Source: a virus. Taken from it: a DNA stretch of 38,096 nt. Location: positions 1 through 38,096 of IMG/VR virus record IMGVR_UViG_3300046777_001895. One strand, written 5' to 3'. Both the position numbers and the translations under genes were made by a program. Under the pieces are notes generated by a model that saw only the letters and a program-made list of their open reading frames with translations, did no database searches and was not told the DNA's origin. Shown here piece after piece: positions 1 to 6,074 of the stretch (positions are counted from its first letter, which is position 1; every line of letters begins with the position of its first letter).

Positions 1-38
1 GTCGTATAGAAGGACCCAAGTTGGCACGGTCCTTGCCA

Positions 39-326
39 TCACTCGCACTCAACCCGCGCTCTCGTCTCACACAGCAAGGCGCAATAAGCTGAAAGGTCCA
101 GCAAATCGTCAACGTGAAACGCACCCTGCTGTTCCCTTGCCATCTTCACCGCCATCAAACATCGCCACACATCCTCTTCAACCCACTGCCTGCCTGTCCA
201 CGCTTCGAGAATGGCTGCTGCTCTGCCTGCTGACCTCTCGCCTGTTGGCTGGTCACGGATTGCGGCCCGTTGGCTGAGTGCGTCGAGTGCGGTTTGCAGG
301 ATGTAGGGTGCGGTGATTTCACTCAT
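39..326 (-). CDS. DUF6378-like phage protein (95 aa)
   Basis: This small acidic protein resembles the phage DUF6378 domain family, whose function is unknown. The N-terminal part has the pattern LDALSQRAAIRD followed by GERSAGRAAAILEAWTG. The C-terminal part has VKMAREQQGAFHVDD and an Ala-rich DLSAYCALL helix. These blocks match how I remember the family, but I made no alignment. Its ATG overlaps the stop of the preceding Cys-rich gene by four bases (ATGA), so the two are probably translationally coupled. It is the last gene of the leftward early operon inside the window. The short 38-base stretch to the window edge shows nothing clear. Confidence 0.7.
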   Translation of the reverse strand: MSEITAPYILQTALDALSQRAAIRDQPTGERSAGRAAAILEAWTGRQWVEEDVWRCLMAVKMAREQQGAFHVDDLLDLSAYCALLCETRARVECE

Positions 327-520
327 TTACTCACCAATCTTGGCTTACAACTTACGCACACCCACGGTTTGATTGCGCGAGTTCCGTGATGTGGTTGACA
401 TGTTTTACAGCGTTCGCAGTAGCGCATTCCTGTTTTTGGCATTCTCCCAAACGGTGTAACGGTGATATTAGGATCATCGTTTCGATAATCTCGGCCTACG
501 TTTGGTTGAGCTTTAACCAT
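323..520 (-). CDS. Small Cys-rich putative zinc-ribbon protein (65 aa)
   Basis: The protein is basic. Its C-terminal half has two CxxC-type pairs (CERCKTC and CVSCKP) with two histidines between them, a pattern typical of small treble-clef or zinc-ribbon proteins. The role is unknown; nucleic-acid or protein binding would fit. I chose the ATG at 520 because it overlaps the end of the MazG-like gene by eight bases and the downstream sequence has normal codons. A longer reading upstream would only be a shadow of the MazG-like frame. Confidence 0.6.
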   Translation of the reverse strand: MVKAQPNVGRDYRNDDPNITVTPFGRMPKTGMRYCERCKTCQPHHGTRAIKPWVCVSCKPRLVSK

Positions 521-848
521 GCTTATCCGCCCTCGCCTGCGCCTGCTGGTCTGAATAGCCGCCCTGGTGATAACGGCGCCGCAATTTCTGAATGTTTTCT
601 TCCATGATGTCGCCCATGCTCCAGCCTTTGGTTTCACAAAGGTATGCGACAGCCCACAGCAAATCTCCGGCTTCCTCGCGCAGGTTGGCGTCATCCAGCG
701 GCTTGTCATAGACCACATGCTTCTTGATGGCATCAGCGGCCTCTCCGGCCTCGCTGGTGACCAGCAAAGCAAAATGAATCAGCGCATCACGTCTTGATAA
801 TTGTTTCGCCGTGACTATGGCTTTCTGTTGGTATAACTGCGCGTCCAT
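513..848 (-). CDS. MazG-like nucleotide pyrophosphohydrolase (111 aa)
   Basis: The protein belongs to the all-alpha MazG-like NTP pyrophosphohydrolase superfamily, which hydrolyses (d)NTPs to monophosphates using Mg2+. The metal-binding pattern ExxE...ExxD is visible: SEAGEAADA gives E33 and E36, and REEAGDLLW gives E59 and D62. Length fits a single-domain phage MazG. The ATG at 848 is preferred over the in-frame TTG at 851 because an AGGAGG lies five bases upstream of it. It overlaps the previous stop as TGATG. In phages such enzymes are thought to clean or rebalance the nucleotide pool, or lower ppGpp; which applies here is not known. Confidence 0.85.
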   Translation of the reverse strand: MDAQLYQQKAIVTAKQLSRRDALIHFALLVTSEAGEAADAIKKHVVYDKPLDDANLREEAGDLLWAVAYLCETKGWSMGDIMEENIQKLRRRYHQGGYSDQQAQARADKHG

Positions 849-1096
849 CAATCCTCCTGTTGAAATGGTTTGCCATCCGCATAGCGGCCAGTGCTGTTCG
901 ATTGAGATTTGATCCAGGCTTTGTCTTCGTCAGTGTGCTTTGGCAGCGGCGCCCAGAAGTCCCATCCGGATTCCGGGTACCAGACACCAACGCAGACGCC
1001 GCCATACAAACTGCGAAATAGCAGCTTGCAATTCTTCGGCGGCGGTATCTGGTCGATGCGCCGCCAGGTTGGTCTGAGTTCAGCCAGGTGTTGCAT
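848..1096 (-). CDS. Hypothetical phage protein, DUF551-like (82 aa)
   Basis: An aromatic-rich small protein with RRIDQIPPPKNCKLLFRS followed by GVWYPESGWDFWAPLP. This layout recalls DUF551-type phage proteins, which begin with a W-I/D-P motif and end with a W/F-W-M-P-L-P motif, but the match is by eye only. Function is unknown. The start codon overlaps the SSB stop (TGATG) and its stop overlaps the MazG-like start, so it sits in a tightly coupled operon between the two. Confidence 0.6.
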   Translation of the reverse strand: MQHLAELRPTWRRIDQIPPPKNCKLLFRSLYGGVCVGVWYPESGWDFWAPLPKHTDEDKAWIKSQSNSTGRYADGKPFQQED

Positions 1097-1530
1097 CAGA
1101 AAGGGATATCGTCGTCAAAATCAACGGAAGGCTGGCCCTGCTCGTTGGTGTAATTTTTCGCTGCTTGCGGCTTTTGCTGGGCCGGCTCGCTGCCATCATT
1201 CTTGCCGCCAAGGAACTCGAAATTACTGGCATTGACCTCGGTGGTGTACTGGTCCTTGCCGTCCTTGTCCTGCCACTTGCGCGTGGTCAGTTTTCCCTCG
1301 ACGTAGACCTTGCTGCCTTTGGTGGCGTACTGGGCGAATACTTCGGCGCCCTTGCCCCACATGACGACGCGGATCCATTCGGTGCGCTCGACCTTCTGGC
1401 CCTGCTGGTCCTTGTAATCGTCCTGACAAGCCATGGAGAAGTTGACGACGGTCTGGCCGCCCGGGGTTGATTTAGATTCTGGGTCACGGCCCAATCGGCC
1501 AATGCCTTGCCAGCGATTCAGGTTTTTCAT
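1096..1530 (-). CDS. ssb: Single-stranded DNA-binding protein
   Basis: A typical bacterial/phage SSB of 144 aa. The OB-fold begins MKNLNRWQGIGRLGRDPE and runs to about residue 108, with VNFSMACQ, ERTEWIRVVMWGKGAE and KGSKVYVEGKLTTRKWQDKDG all recognisable. A Gln/Ala/Asn-rich linker follows. The protein ends in the acidic tip DFDDDIPF, the peptide that recruits host replication and repair proteins. It coats ssDNA during phage replication and recombination. It lies next to a RuvC-like nuclease in the replication operon, while the YqaJ/RecT pair is encoded on the other early operon. Confidence 0.95.
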   Translation of the reverse strand: MKNLNRWQGIGRLGRDPESKSTPGGQTVVNFSMACQDDYKDQQGQKVERTEWIRVVMWGKGAEVFAQYATKGSKVYVEGKLTTRKWQDKDGKDQYTTEVNASNFEFLGGKNDGSEPAQQKPQAAKNYTNEQGQPSVDFDDDIPF

Positions 1531-1536
1531 GTTTTC

Positions 1537-2019
1537 TCAGTGATGGTGTACGCCGTAAGCCGCCAACAAGATGGCCTCGGCTCGATCGTGATCCTTGATG
1601 CGGCCGAGCATGGTTGCCATGTCCGGGAACATCTCGATAGCCCGGGCGCGGCTTAGGTTTTTGTCCTTGCCCAGCTTCATGGCGCGCTTCCATGTCACGG
1701 GCATAGGAAGCGTCACAGGGACGCGCAGAGCGCCAAGCACGCCGAGGATGCACCCTGACGTGAATCCAAAGCAGAATGCGCCGCTGGCAGCCTCTCCTGG
1801 TCTTGCAGCCACACGCTCAACGACTGCCAGCCGGCAATCATTTGCGTAAGGCTCCAGCAATTGCGCCAGCAGCGCACCATCCACTCGATGCTTGATGCGC
1901 GCGTTCGAAAACTGCACAGTCGGCATGTCGACCAGGTAAACGATGCGCTGGCCGTTGTGGACGGCAATGGCGCCGTGCAGTCCGGGATCAATACCGATCA
2001 CCAGCGGTTTATCGCTCAT
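1537..2019 (-). CDS. RuvC-like Holliday-junction nuclease (160 aa)
   Basis: An RNase H-fold RuvC-like endonuclease of the phage type. Candidate catalytic acidic residues are D11 in VIGIDPGLHG, E69 in AVVERVAA, and D143 and/or D145 in IKDHDRAEAILLA. The block KDKNLSRARAIEMFPD is characteristic of phage RuvC-like proteins. It would resolve branched recombination or replication intermediates before packaging. It is slightly shorter than cellular RuvC (about 170 aa). The ATG start overlaps the end of the upstream gene by 11 bases. SSB follows after six bases. Confidence 0.85.
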   Translation of the reverse strand: MSDKPLVIGIDPGLHGAIAVHNGQRIVYLVDMPTVQFSNARIKHRVDGALLAQLLEPYANDCRLAVVERVAARPGEAASGAFCFGFTSGCILGVLGALRVPVTLPMPVTWKRAMKLGKDKNLSRARAIEMFPDMATMLGRIKDHDRAEAILLAAYGVHHH

Positions 2020-2197
2020 GCCGCGCCCTCATCTCCGCCAACGCCGAAAATCGCGCCGATGCCTCGCCCATGCCGTTGGCGGTCTTGATCGCCACGCGCT
2101 CACAGAACGCATCCACGTCGTCCTCGCTGGCGCGCAAGGGAAAGTTCCGGCGCAACCACTCGGCGTCCTCTTCCCATTTTTCGGTGGTGTTACTCAT
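2009..2197 (-). CDS. Hypothetical protein (62 aa)
   Basis: A small charged, helical protein (KWEEDAEWLRRNFPLRASEDDVDAFCERVA) of no recognised family. Both ends overlap neighbours: its start shares a base with the stop of the previous gene (TGATG style) and its end runs 11 bases into the RuvC-like gene. That tight packing is the main support for its being real. Confidence 0.55.
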   Translation of the reverse strand: MSNTTEKWEEDAEWLRRNFPLRASEDDVDAFCERVAIKTANGMGEASARFSALAEMRARHER

Positions 2198-2442
2198 CAG
2201 CCGCCCAACGCCGCAATCACATCGGCCAACTCCTGCGATTCCTCAAGGGCCTCCTGGGTCTTGTCCTTCTTACGGGCCGTGACCAGCTTGCGCAGGACTT
2301 TCTTGTCGATGCCGCACTCCTCGCTGACCGCATCGATGCCAGCTGCATACTGCAAGGTGGCGTCATCCTTGTCCTGCCACAGCGCTTCCAGTTCCGGCAA
2401 ATGCTTTTCCAGTTCCGTGAGATTGATCGTTGTTTCGCTCAT
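2197..2442 (-). CDS. Hypothetical helical protein (81 aa)
   Basis: An acidic protein with two predicted helical segments, ELEKHLPELEALWQDKDD near the N-terminus and DKKVLRKLVTARKKDKTQEA in the middle. The second recalls phage proteins related to DUF2312/GapR-like or small host-interaction factors, but I cannot assign a family. The ATG overlaps the previous stop (ATGA) and its own stop abuts the next start. Confidence 0.55.
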   Translation of the reverse strand: MSETTINLTELEKHLPELEALWQDKDDATLQYAAGIDAVSEECGIDKKVLRKLVTARKKDKTQEALEESQELADVIAALGG

Positions 2443-2675
2443 GGCTTGATCTCTTTCAGTCGTTGAATTACCTGCGCCACCAAATCAGCGTCGCCCTGCT
2501 TGCGCCAGCGATCGACCCAGCCCTGGCGCGCTTCACGATTCGGTTGACCCAGGAGGAAACGTACACGGCAGCAAACACGGCCCCAGGAATAGCGGTATGG
2601 GTTTTTGGCTTGGCAGTCGTGGCATTGGAGCTGCTCCGTGATGTCGATGACATTGGTCAGGCCGCCCTCCGCCAC
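2439..2675 (-). CDS. Hypothetical Cys-containing protein (about 78 aa, start uncertain)
   Basis: The frame encodes VIDITEQLQCHDCQAKNP, then GRVCCRVRFLLGQPNREARQGWVDRWRK and a helical C-terminus. It has paired cysteines (CHDC and CC), so metal binding is possible. No ATG fits. A GTG at 2675 gives 78 aa, and a CTG at 2660 would overlap the upstream stop. An alternative frame starting with ATG at 2653 gives a Ser/Thr/Arg-rich peptide that looks like a shadow. This frame is preferred because its stop overlaps the next ATG (ATGA) and its composition is protein-like. Confidence 0.5.
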   Translation of the reverse strand: MAEGGLTNVIDITEQLQCHDCQAKNPYRYSWGRVCCRVRFLLGQPNREARQGWVDRWRKQGDADLVAQVIQRLKEIKP

Positions 2676-2887
2676 TTGCGACGGTAGGAGGCGCGTTGTG
2701 GCAGCGGCTTTGGCTCGCTGTTGACCCCTGCATCGCTCAGTTTGCGATTCCATGTCTGGCAGGCTGGGCAGGTATGGCGTGTCACGACGTAGCGGTTGCC
2801 GTCGTACTCGGTTTGGCAGGTGCAGCCAAACACGCCGCTGGCCCATTCCCGCGCCGCATGGATCTCGGATTCGCTCAAGTGACTCAT
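2657..2887 (-). CDS. Small zinc-finger-like phage protein (76 aa)
   Basis: The protein has the pattern CTCQTEYDGNRYVVTRHTCPAC, two CxC/CxxC-type pairs with a histidine, which suggests one zinc-binding site. A basic tail (RASYRRKWRR) follows and could contact nucleic acid. The ATG overlaps the stop of the preceding replication gene by four bases. Function is unknown; it belongs to the replication operon by position. Confidence 0.6.
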   Translation of the reverse strand: MSHLSESEIHAAREWASGVFGCTCQTEYDGNRYVVTRHTCPACQTWNRKLSDAGVNSEPKPLPQRASYRRKWRRAA

Positions 2888-3633
2888 GCCGCGTCCCTGC
2901 CCTGTTGCTCACGCTCGCGGTCCTTGGCCTCGCACTCAGCGCGAATGGCGTCGAGGTCGTAGGTGGGAGATGGCGTGGTCAGCATGGCCTTGATGCCGGC
3001 AAGATTACGCAAGGCGTATTCGTTGCCGGAAGCAACCGCGCCCTCGATCAGTGGTTGCAAAGTTACCGGCTTAGCGCTTTCACATTCAGTCGTCAGCAGG
3101 TATTGCGCTTCGTCAGGCTGAATGTACCCAAGGCGCAATCCGTCACGAATGGTGTCCTCCAGATTGTCTTTCCTGGTCCCGCGCACCAGATTCCAATGGA
3201 CTGGGCGCCCTTGGATTTTTGCCTCATCCACCATGCGGTTGTATGTGTCCTTGAACGCCATGTGCGCCGCTACCCTATCGGGTTTGGCCGAGTTCATTTC
3301 CTCGGATACGACGGCCCATGCGCCAAGCATTTCGTCCGTGGCCCAGTAGCTCAATTCCTCGCAGGGCGTCCGCATCCATGCCTCATCCGGTCCAGGTCGA
3401 TGATGGGCAGGGTTACGGCGCTCGATCTGATCGATGATGTCGGCCGGCTTGGGCGGAAACTGTCCACGCTGCCGATCCGCGCAATGCGCATCGATGGCGG
3501 CCAGCACCAGCGGTAACGGGTATCCAGCCAGCACATGGAAAGCCTTGGCTAGAGCCCTAGCCGACAGCGGTTTGTGGAAATCCCAAGCCGCGCCAAACGC
3601 ATCGGCAAATGCCTCGAAGTCATGCTCGATCAC
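2884..3633 (-). CDS. Putative replication accessory protein, possibly helicase loader (249 aa)
   Basis: This protein directly follows the DUF1376 (lambda-O-like) gene and overlaps it by 14 bases, the position that lambda P or another DnaB-loading partner holds in many phages. The N-terminus (FADAFGAAWDFHKPLSARALAKAFHVLAGYPLPLVLAAIDAHCAD, given here in part) and FPPKPADIIDQIE resemble the N-terminal domain of phage replication proteins of the P/DnaT-like kind. I see no Walker motif, so it is not an AAA+ loader of the DnaC type. The start is a GTG. The loader role is inferred mainly from position. Confidence 0.55.
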   Translation of the reverse strand: MIEHDFEAFADAFGAAWDFHKPLSARALAKAFHVLAGYPLPLVLAAIDAHCADRQRGQFPPKPADIIDQIERRNPAHHRPGPDEAWMRTPCEELSYWATDEMLGAWAVVSEEMNSAKPDRVAAHMAFKDTYNRMVDEAKIQGRPVHWNLVRGTRKDNLEDTIRDGLRLGYIQPDEAQYLLTTECESAKPVTLQPLIEGAVASGNEYALRNLAGIKAMLTTPSPTYDLDAIRAECEAKDREREQQGRDAA

Positions 3634-4474
3634 GTATCACCTCGCCTTCAATCACGCTGCTCTTGTCGCCAAACAGCACGGCTTTTGCCCGTTCAGCGGC
3701 CTCCCGGTTTTGCTGCTCGACGGTTTTGTAGCCGCCACTAGTCTTTCGCGATGGTGATGCACGCGGCAACGGCCCTGATGGCGCATCCCGATCCGCGATG
3801 ACCTTGGGGACGATGGGTGCAAGGTAATTGGCCGGGATCTTCTCAGGGGGAGGTTTGTACAGGCGCGCCCTGGCAACGGCTTCTTGCGCTTCAGCATCGG
3901 TGAGTCCGGAAGCCACCCACTGGCACAAATCCGGGTGGGCCGGCGTGATGTCAACGCCACGTTCCCGCAGCAGGGCAGCTAACTGCCCACGACGATGCGC
4001 TTGCGACTCAGCCGGGTCCGGTTGGGGGGTAAGGGGGGTATCCCCACACTCAAGTTTGGGTATTGGGTCTTGGGTGTTGGGTAGCTCAGCGTTCGTTGAA
4101 TCTTCGCTAAGCGTTCGCTCAGCGTTCGTTGAGCGTTCGTTTGATGTGCGTTTCTCCAGTCTTGCTTTTACGCTGGCGGCGGCGGATTCCTTGGCTTTTT
4201 GCGACTTTTCGCTGATCTTGGCCAGTTCAGCATCACACCGATCATGACGCCAGCCTTCGTCAGTTTCATTGAAGAACTCTTCCAATATCGTGGCCACCAC
4301 TTCCACGTACTCGCGCATCCGGATGAGCCTTGCCACCTTGGCCGGCTCATTCGGTAATGACTGCTCCTGCATGTAATACAGGTCAAGCATTCGGCGATAT
4401 GCGATGTCTTCGAGCGGGTCCAGGTGGGCCGTGTGCGCGATGTAATCGCCAACATGGAATGGGTAGTAGTTCAT
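3620..4474 (-). CDS. DUF1376 (YdaU-like) phage replication initiator candidate (284 aa)
   Basis: The N-terminal 90 residues are a clear DUF1376 domain: MNYYPFHVGDYIAHTAHL, then LEDIAYRRMLDLYYMQEQ and GWRHDRCDAELAKI. DUF1376 proteins stand where lambda O stands and are regarded as replication initiators. A lysine-rich linker and a repetitive STNAERTLSED/STNAEL segment (about residues 110-130) follow. The C-terminal domain contains CQWVASGLTDAEAQEAVARARLY and KIPANYLAPIV, also common in this family. The repeated peptide is encoded by short tandem DNA repeats whose periods are not multiples of three, so the repeat seems selected at DNA level, as in lambda O. Confidence 0.8.
   Translation of the reverse strand: MNYYPFHVGDYIAHTAHLDPLEDIAYRRMLDLYYMQEQSLPNEPAKVARLIRMREYVEVVATILEEFFNETDEGWRHDRCDAELAKISEKSQKAKESAAASVKARLEKRTSNERSTNAERTLSEDSTNAELPNTQDPIPKLECGDTPLTPQPDPAESQAHRRGQLAALLRERGVDITPAHPDLCQWVASGLTDAEAQEAVARARLYKPPPEKIPANYLAPIVPKVIADRDAPSGPLPRASPSRKTSGGYKTVEQQNREAAERAKAVLFGDKSSVIEGEVIRDRA
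4056..4153. repeat. Iteron-like tandem repeats with G-quadruplex motif, candidate replication origin
   Basis: Two repeat families lie inside the DUF1376 gene. On the plus strand, 4056-4083 holds four perfect 7-bp units TTGGGTN. From 4088 there are 11-bp units with consensus AGCGTTCGYTN at 4088, 4099 (degenerate), 4110, 4121 and 4132, with a weaker sixth at 4143. The 7-bp block makes four GGG runs at 4058, 4065, 4072 and 4079 separated by 4-nt loops, a canonical quadruplex pattern. Two G6 runs lie at 4024-4029 and 4033-4038. Position inside an O-like initiator gene is known for the lambda origin; the origin role here is inferred. Confidence 0.6.
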
Positions 4475-4478
4475 GGCG

Positions 4479-4703
4479 TTAATCCAGACCCTTCTTCACC
4501 TTGATTTCGCAACAGGCGTAATCAAAAACATGGGTCATGATCCTGACGCGCTGCTCTGGTGTGTACTCCTTCGATGCCATGAACTCCTGCAAAAGACTAA
4601 TTAGCTCCTCAAGCAGATAGGTATACCGATCGTAGTTTTCGGCCTCTGTCGGCTTTGCCCTTCTGCGAAAAAACAAGGATTTGTCTATAATGTTGCTAGT
4701 CAT
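4479..4703 (-). CDS. Hypothetical protein (74 aa)
   Basis: A small helical protein: MTSNIIDKSLFFRRRAKPTE, then YTYLLEELISLLQEFMASKEYT and a Cys-pair C-terminus (YACCEIKVKKGLD). No family is recognised. The frame is open further upstream, but the ATG at 4703 has an AGGAG eight bases before it, and the extra upstream part would lie over a hairpin. It precedes the DUF1376 gene by four bases and probably shares its transcript. Confidence 0.6.
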   Translation of the reverse strand: MTSNIIDKSLFFRRRAKPTEAENYDRYTYLLEELISLLQEFMASKEYTPEQRVRIMTHVFDYACCEIKVKKGLD

Positions 4704-4736
4704 CGTCAGCGCTCCTGAAGCTGATGCGTGATAGAG

Positions 4737-4761
4737 AGCCGGGGCCTCCACCCCGGCTTTT
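4737..4761. terminator. Strong GC hairpin between rha and the replication genes
   Basis: A 7-bp perfect stem GCCGGGG/CCCCGGC with a 6-nt loop. On the plus strand four T follow; on the minus strand TCTCTATC follows, a weak U-tract. All neighbouring genes are on the minus strand, so it most likely ends or attenuates rha transcripts before the replication genes. Confidence 0.5.
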
Positions 4762-4783
4762 GCTTGTTTGGCGTTTGCCAAGG

Positions 4784-5365
4784 TCACTGCGCCCTCACCC
4801 GGCAATCCAGAATCCGTCCCAGCCGTTGCGACGCGCCCTGGATGACCGCGGCGAGTTGCGCGGTGCTGAAGGGCAAATCATTCGGGCAGGCGACGGCGCG
4901 CACGATCTCGTCGAGAGACAGCACGTAGGCGTCGTTGGGGACGGGTTTCGAGGTATAGCCGCCGTTGCCGTCGAAACGGATCAGCAGGCGGCCGGTGGTA
5001 AGTGTGGCGAGCGGGTTGGTTGGCCCCCTGAGCGCCGCTTCCATGCGGTTGAACGCCTCGATATAGGCTTCCTTCCATTGCGCCGCCTTGGAGCCGGTGA
5101 AGCCCATGGCGAGGAAGGTGAAACCGTCGCGGGTGATCGAGTACGCCTTGATCTGGCGGACGCCGCCACGCGGCATGGGGACATCGGCTGATGATTGCGC
5201 AAAATTGCGCACACGAAATTCAGGTGAGCAATCGAGGTCATCGATTGCGCGGACGACATCCCGGTGAATCTTCCCGAAATGCTCGGCGATCTTGAAGGAA
5301 TTGGTGACGAGCTGACCGTTGACGATTTCAACGTGCGGACGGATTGCAGGCGTGTTGCTGCTCAT
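4784..5365 (-). CDS. rha: Rha family phage regulatory protein (193 aa)
   Basis: The N-terminal 110 residues match the pRha family (named from phage phi-80/P22-type regulators): VEIVNGQLVTNSFKIAEHFG, KIHRDVVRAIDDLD, then YSITRDGFTFLAMGFTGSKA and WKEAYIEAFNRMEAAL. Rha proteins are thought to regulate phage development or act as antirepressors. The C-terminal 80 residues (GRLLIRFDGNGGYTSKPVP and SLDEIVRAV) are a family-variable extension. The ATG at 5365 has GGAG eight bases upstream. Much longer readings upstream run through structured noncoding DNA and an opposite-strand gene and are rejected. Confidence 0.85.
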   Translation of the reverse strand: MSSNTPAIRPHVEIVNGQLVTNSFKIAEHFGKIHRDVVRAIDDLDCSPEFRVRNFAQSSADVPMPRGGVRQIKAYSITRDGFTFLAMGFTGSKAAQWKEAYIEAFNRMEAALRGPTNPLATLTTGRLLIRFDGNGGYTSKPVPNDAYVLSLDEIVRAVACPNDLPFSTAQLAAVIQGASQRLGRILDCRVRAQ

Positions 5366-5380
5366 GGCGATGCTCCAGTT

Positions 5381-5495
5381 GCGGTATGTAACCGCCAACC
5401 CGCTGCTAAACGGGTGGGCGACCGAAACGGGGTTAGCAGACCGATGGAGCACCGGCAGGTCTTGCGACCTCCCCGCCCGGACGCCCATAACTCGG
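5381..5495 (-). ncRNA. Structured leader of rha, C4-antisense-RNA-like element
   Basis: The leader is rich in ordered stems. Read on the minus strand it has AGGTC-GCAA-GACCT (5457-5470, a GNRA tetraloop), a 7-bp stem CTGCTAA/TTAGCAG (5403-5409 with 5433-5439), and a 5-bp stem ACCGC/GCGGT (5381-5395) next to the rha ribosome site. The wording around GGTGCTCCATCGGTCTGC and AACCCCGTTTCGGTCGCCC resembles regions before antirepressor/icd-type genes in other phages, where the C4 antisense RNA (phages P1 and P4) controls the downstream gene. The C4 assignment is from memory of the pattern, not from a covariance search. Confidence 0.45.
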
Positions 5496-5507
5496 GCACC
5501 TAAGCGC

Positions 5508-5541
5508 AAAAAAGCCGCTGACAAGAACATGCGCGGCTTTT
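5508..5541 (-). terminator. Rho-independent terminator upstream of rha
   Basis: A 9-bp stem (AAAAGCCGC at 5510-5518 with GCGGCTTTT at 5533-5541) with a 14-nt loop, followed on the minus strand by six U. It could end transcripts of the leftward early operon coming from 5871, or end a small RNA that includes the long hairpin at 5553-5609. Confidence 0.65.
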
Positions 5542-5552
5542 GACCGCTCCGA

Positions 5553-5609
5553 TTCGGGCTGCTATTCCCGGCAGTCCAATGAGGGACTGCGGGGACAGCA
5601 TAGCCCGAA
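5553..5609. repeat. Long imperfect inverted repeat (about 57 bp)
   Basis: Outer arms TTCGGGCT (5553-5560) and AGCCCGAA (5602-5609) pair perfectly. Inner arms GCAGTCC and GGACTGC also pair perfectly around a 6-nt loop, with a CCC/GGG pairing between. It lies between the divergent rha leader and the KTSC gene. On the minus strand it is followed by the terminator at 5541-5508, the layout of a small RNA gene. A protein-binding or DNA cruciform role is also possible. Confidence 0.5.
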
Positions 5610-5692
5610 ATGGCGGCGCGTGGCAAATGGGTGGGGCCCTTGCCCGGGTTTACACTGTGAATTCCTACAACACAGACCCCGGGAGATGCCCC

Positions 5693-5905
5693 ATGGATAG
5701 AGTTTCCGTGCGATCCAGCAACATCAAGTCGGTCGGGTACGATCCCGATAGCGCCACGCTGGAAATCCAGTTCATTGACGGCGGGGTGTACCAATACGCC
5801 AACGTCCCTGAAGCTACGCATACCGGCCTGTTGTTTGCCACGTCCAAGGGCTCGTACTTTGAGCGCCATATCAAGCACCGCTATCGCTTCCGGCAAGTGC
5901 GTTAA
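5693..5905 (+). CDS. KTSC domain protein (70 aa)
   Basis: The whole protein is a KTSC domain: SSNIKSVGYDPDSATLEIQF, then GVYQYANVPEATHTGLLFAT and the signature end SKGSYFERHIKHRYRFRQV. Such small domains occur alone in phages and next to lysyl-tRNA synthetase-like or nucleic-acid proteins; their function is not established. The ATG at 5693 has GGGAG seven bases upstream. It is the only plus-strand gene within the leftward operon, and its last 35 bases overlap the convergent gene at 5871-6074. It is probably an independently expressed insertion (moron-like). Confidence 0.8.
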   Translation: MDRVSVRSSNIKSVGYDPDSATLEIQFIDGGVYQYANVPEATHTGLLFATSKGSYFERHIKHRYRFRQVR

Positions 5906-6074
5906 GCGCCGCATTCAGCAAAGCCAGCGTCTTGCGGGTATCAATGTCCCAAGCCAGGTCTTGGTCCCACAAGTCGGGCCGATCGGTAGCCATCAGGCCG
6001 TGCAGCGTGGTCAATTCGTGGCGGGCGGCTTCAAGTGCCTGCCGCACGATGCGTGGTGTGTTCGTTTTGCTCAC
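5871..6074 (-). CDS. Hypothetical protein (67 aa)
   Basis: A helical protein (RIVRQALEAARHELTTLHGLM and DTRKTLALLNAALNALAG) of no recognised family. The start is GTG and overlaps the previous stop (GTGA). Its 3' end overlaps the convergent KTSC gene by 35 bases, so both cannot be optimised freely. Confidence 0.55.
   Translation of the reverse strand: MSKTNTPRIVRQALEAARHELTTLHGLMATDRPDLWDQDLAWDIDTRKTLALLNAALNALAGSDSGA

Noticed and set aside
2468-2653. ATG-started 61-aa Ser/Thr/Arg-rich frame.
   Set aside because: Composition looks like a shadow; the alternative frame has coupled ends and a more protein-like sequence.
4703-4805. Upstream extension of the 74-aa gene to 4805.
   Set aside because: It crosses a strong hairpin, and the ATG at 4703 has an AGGAG at good spacing.
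5366-5914. Long N-terminal extension of the rha frame.
   Set aside because: It runs through the structured leader, a terminator and the opposite-strand KTSC gene. The ATG at 5365 has a good SD and gives the family N-terminus.
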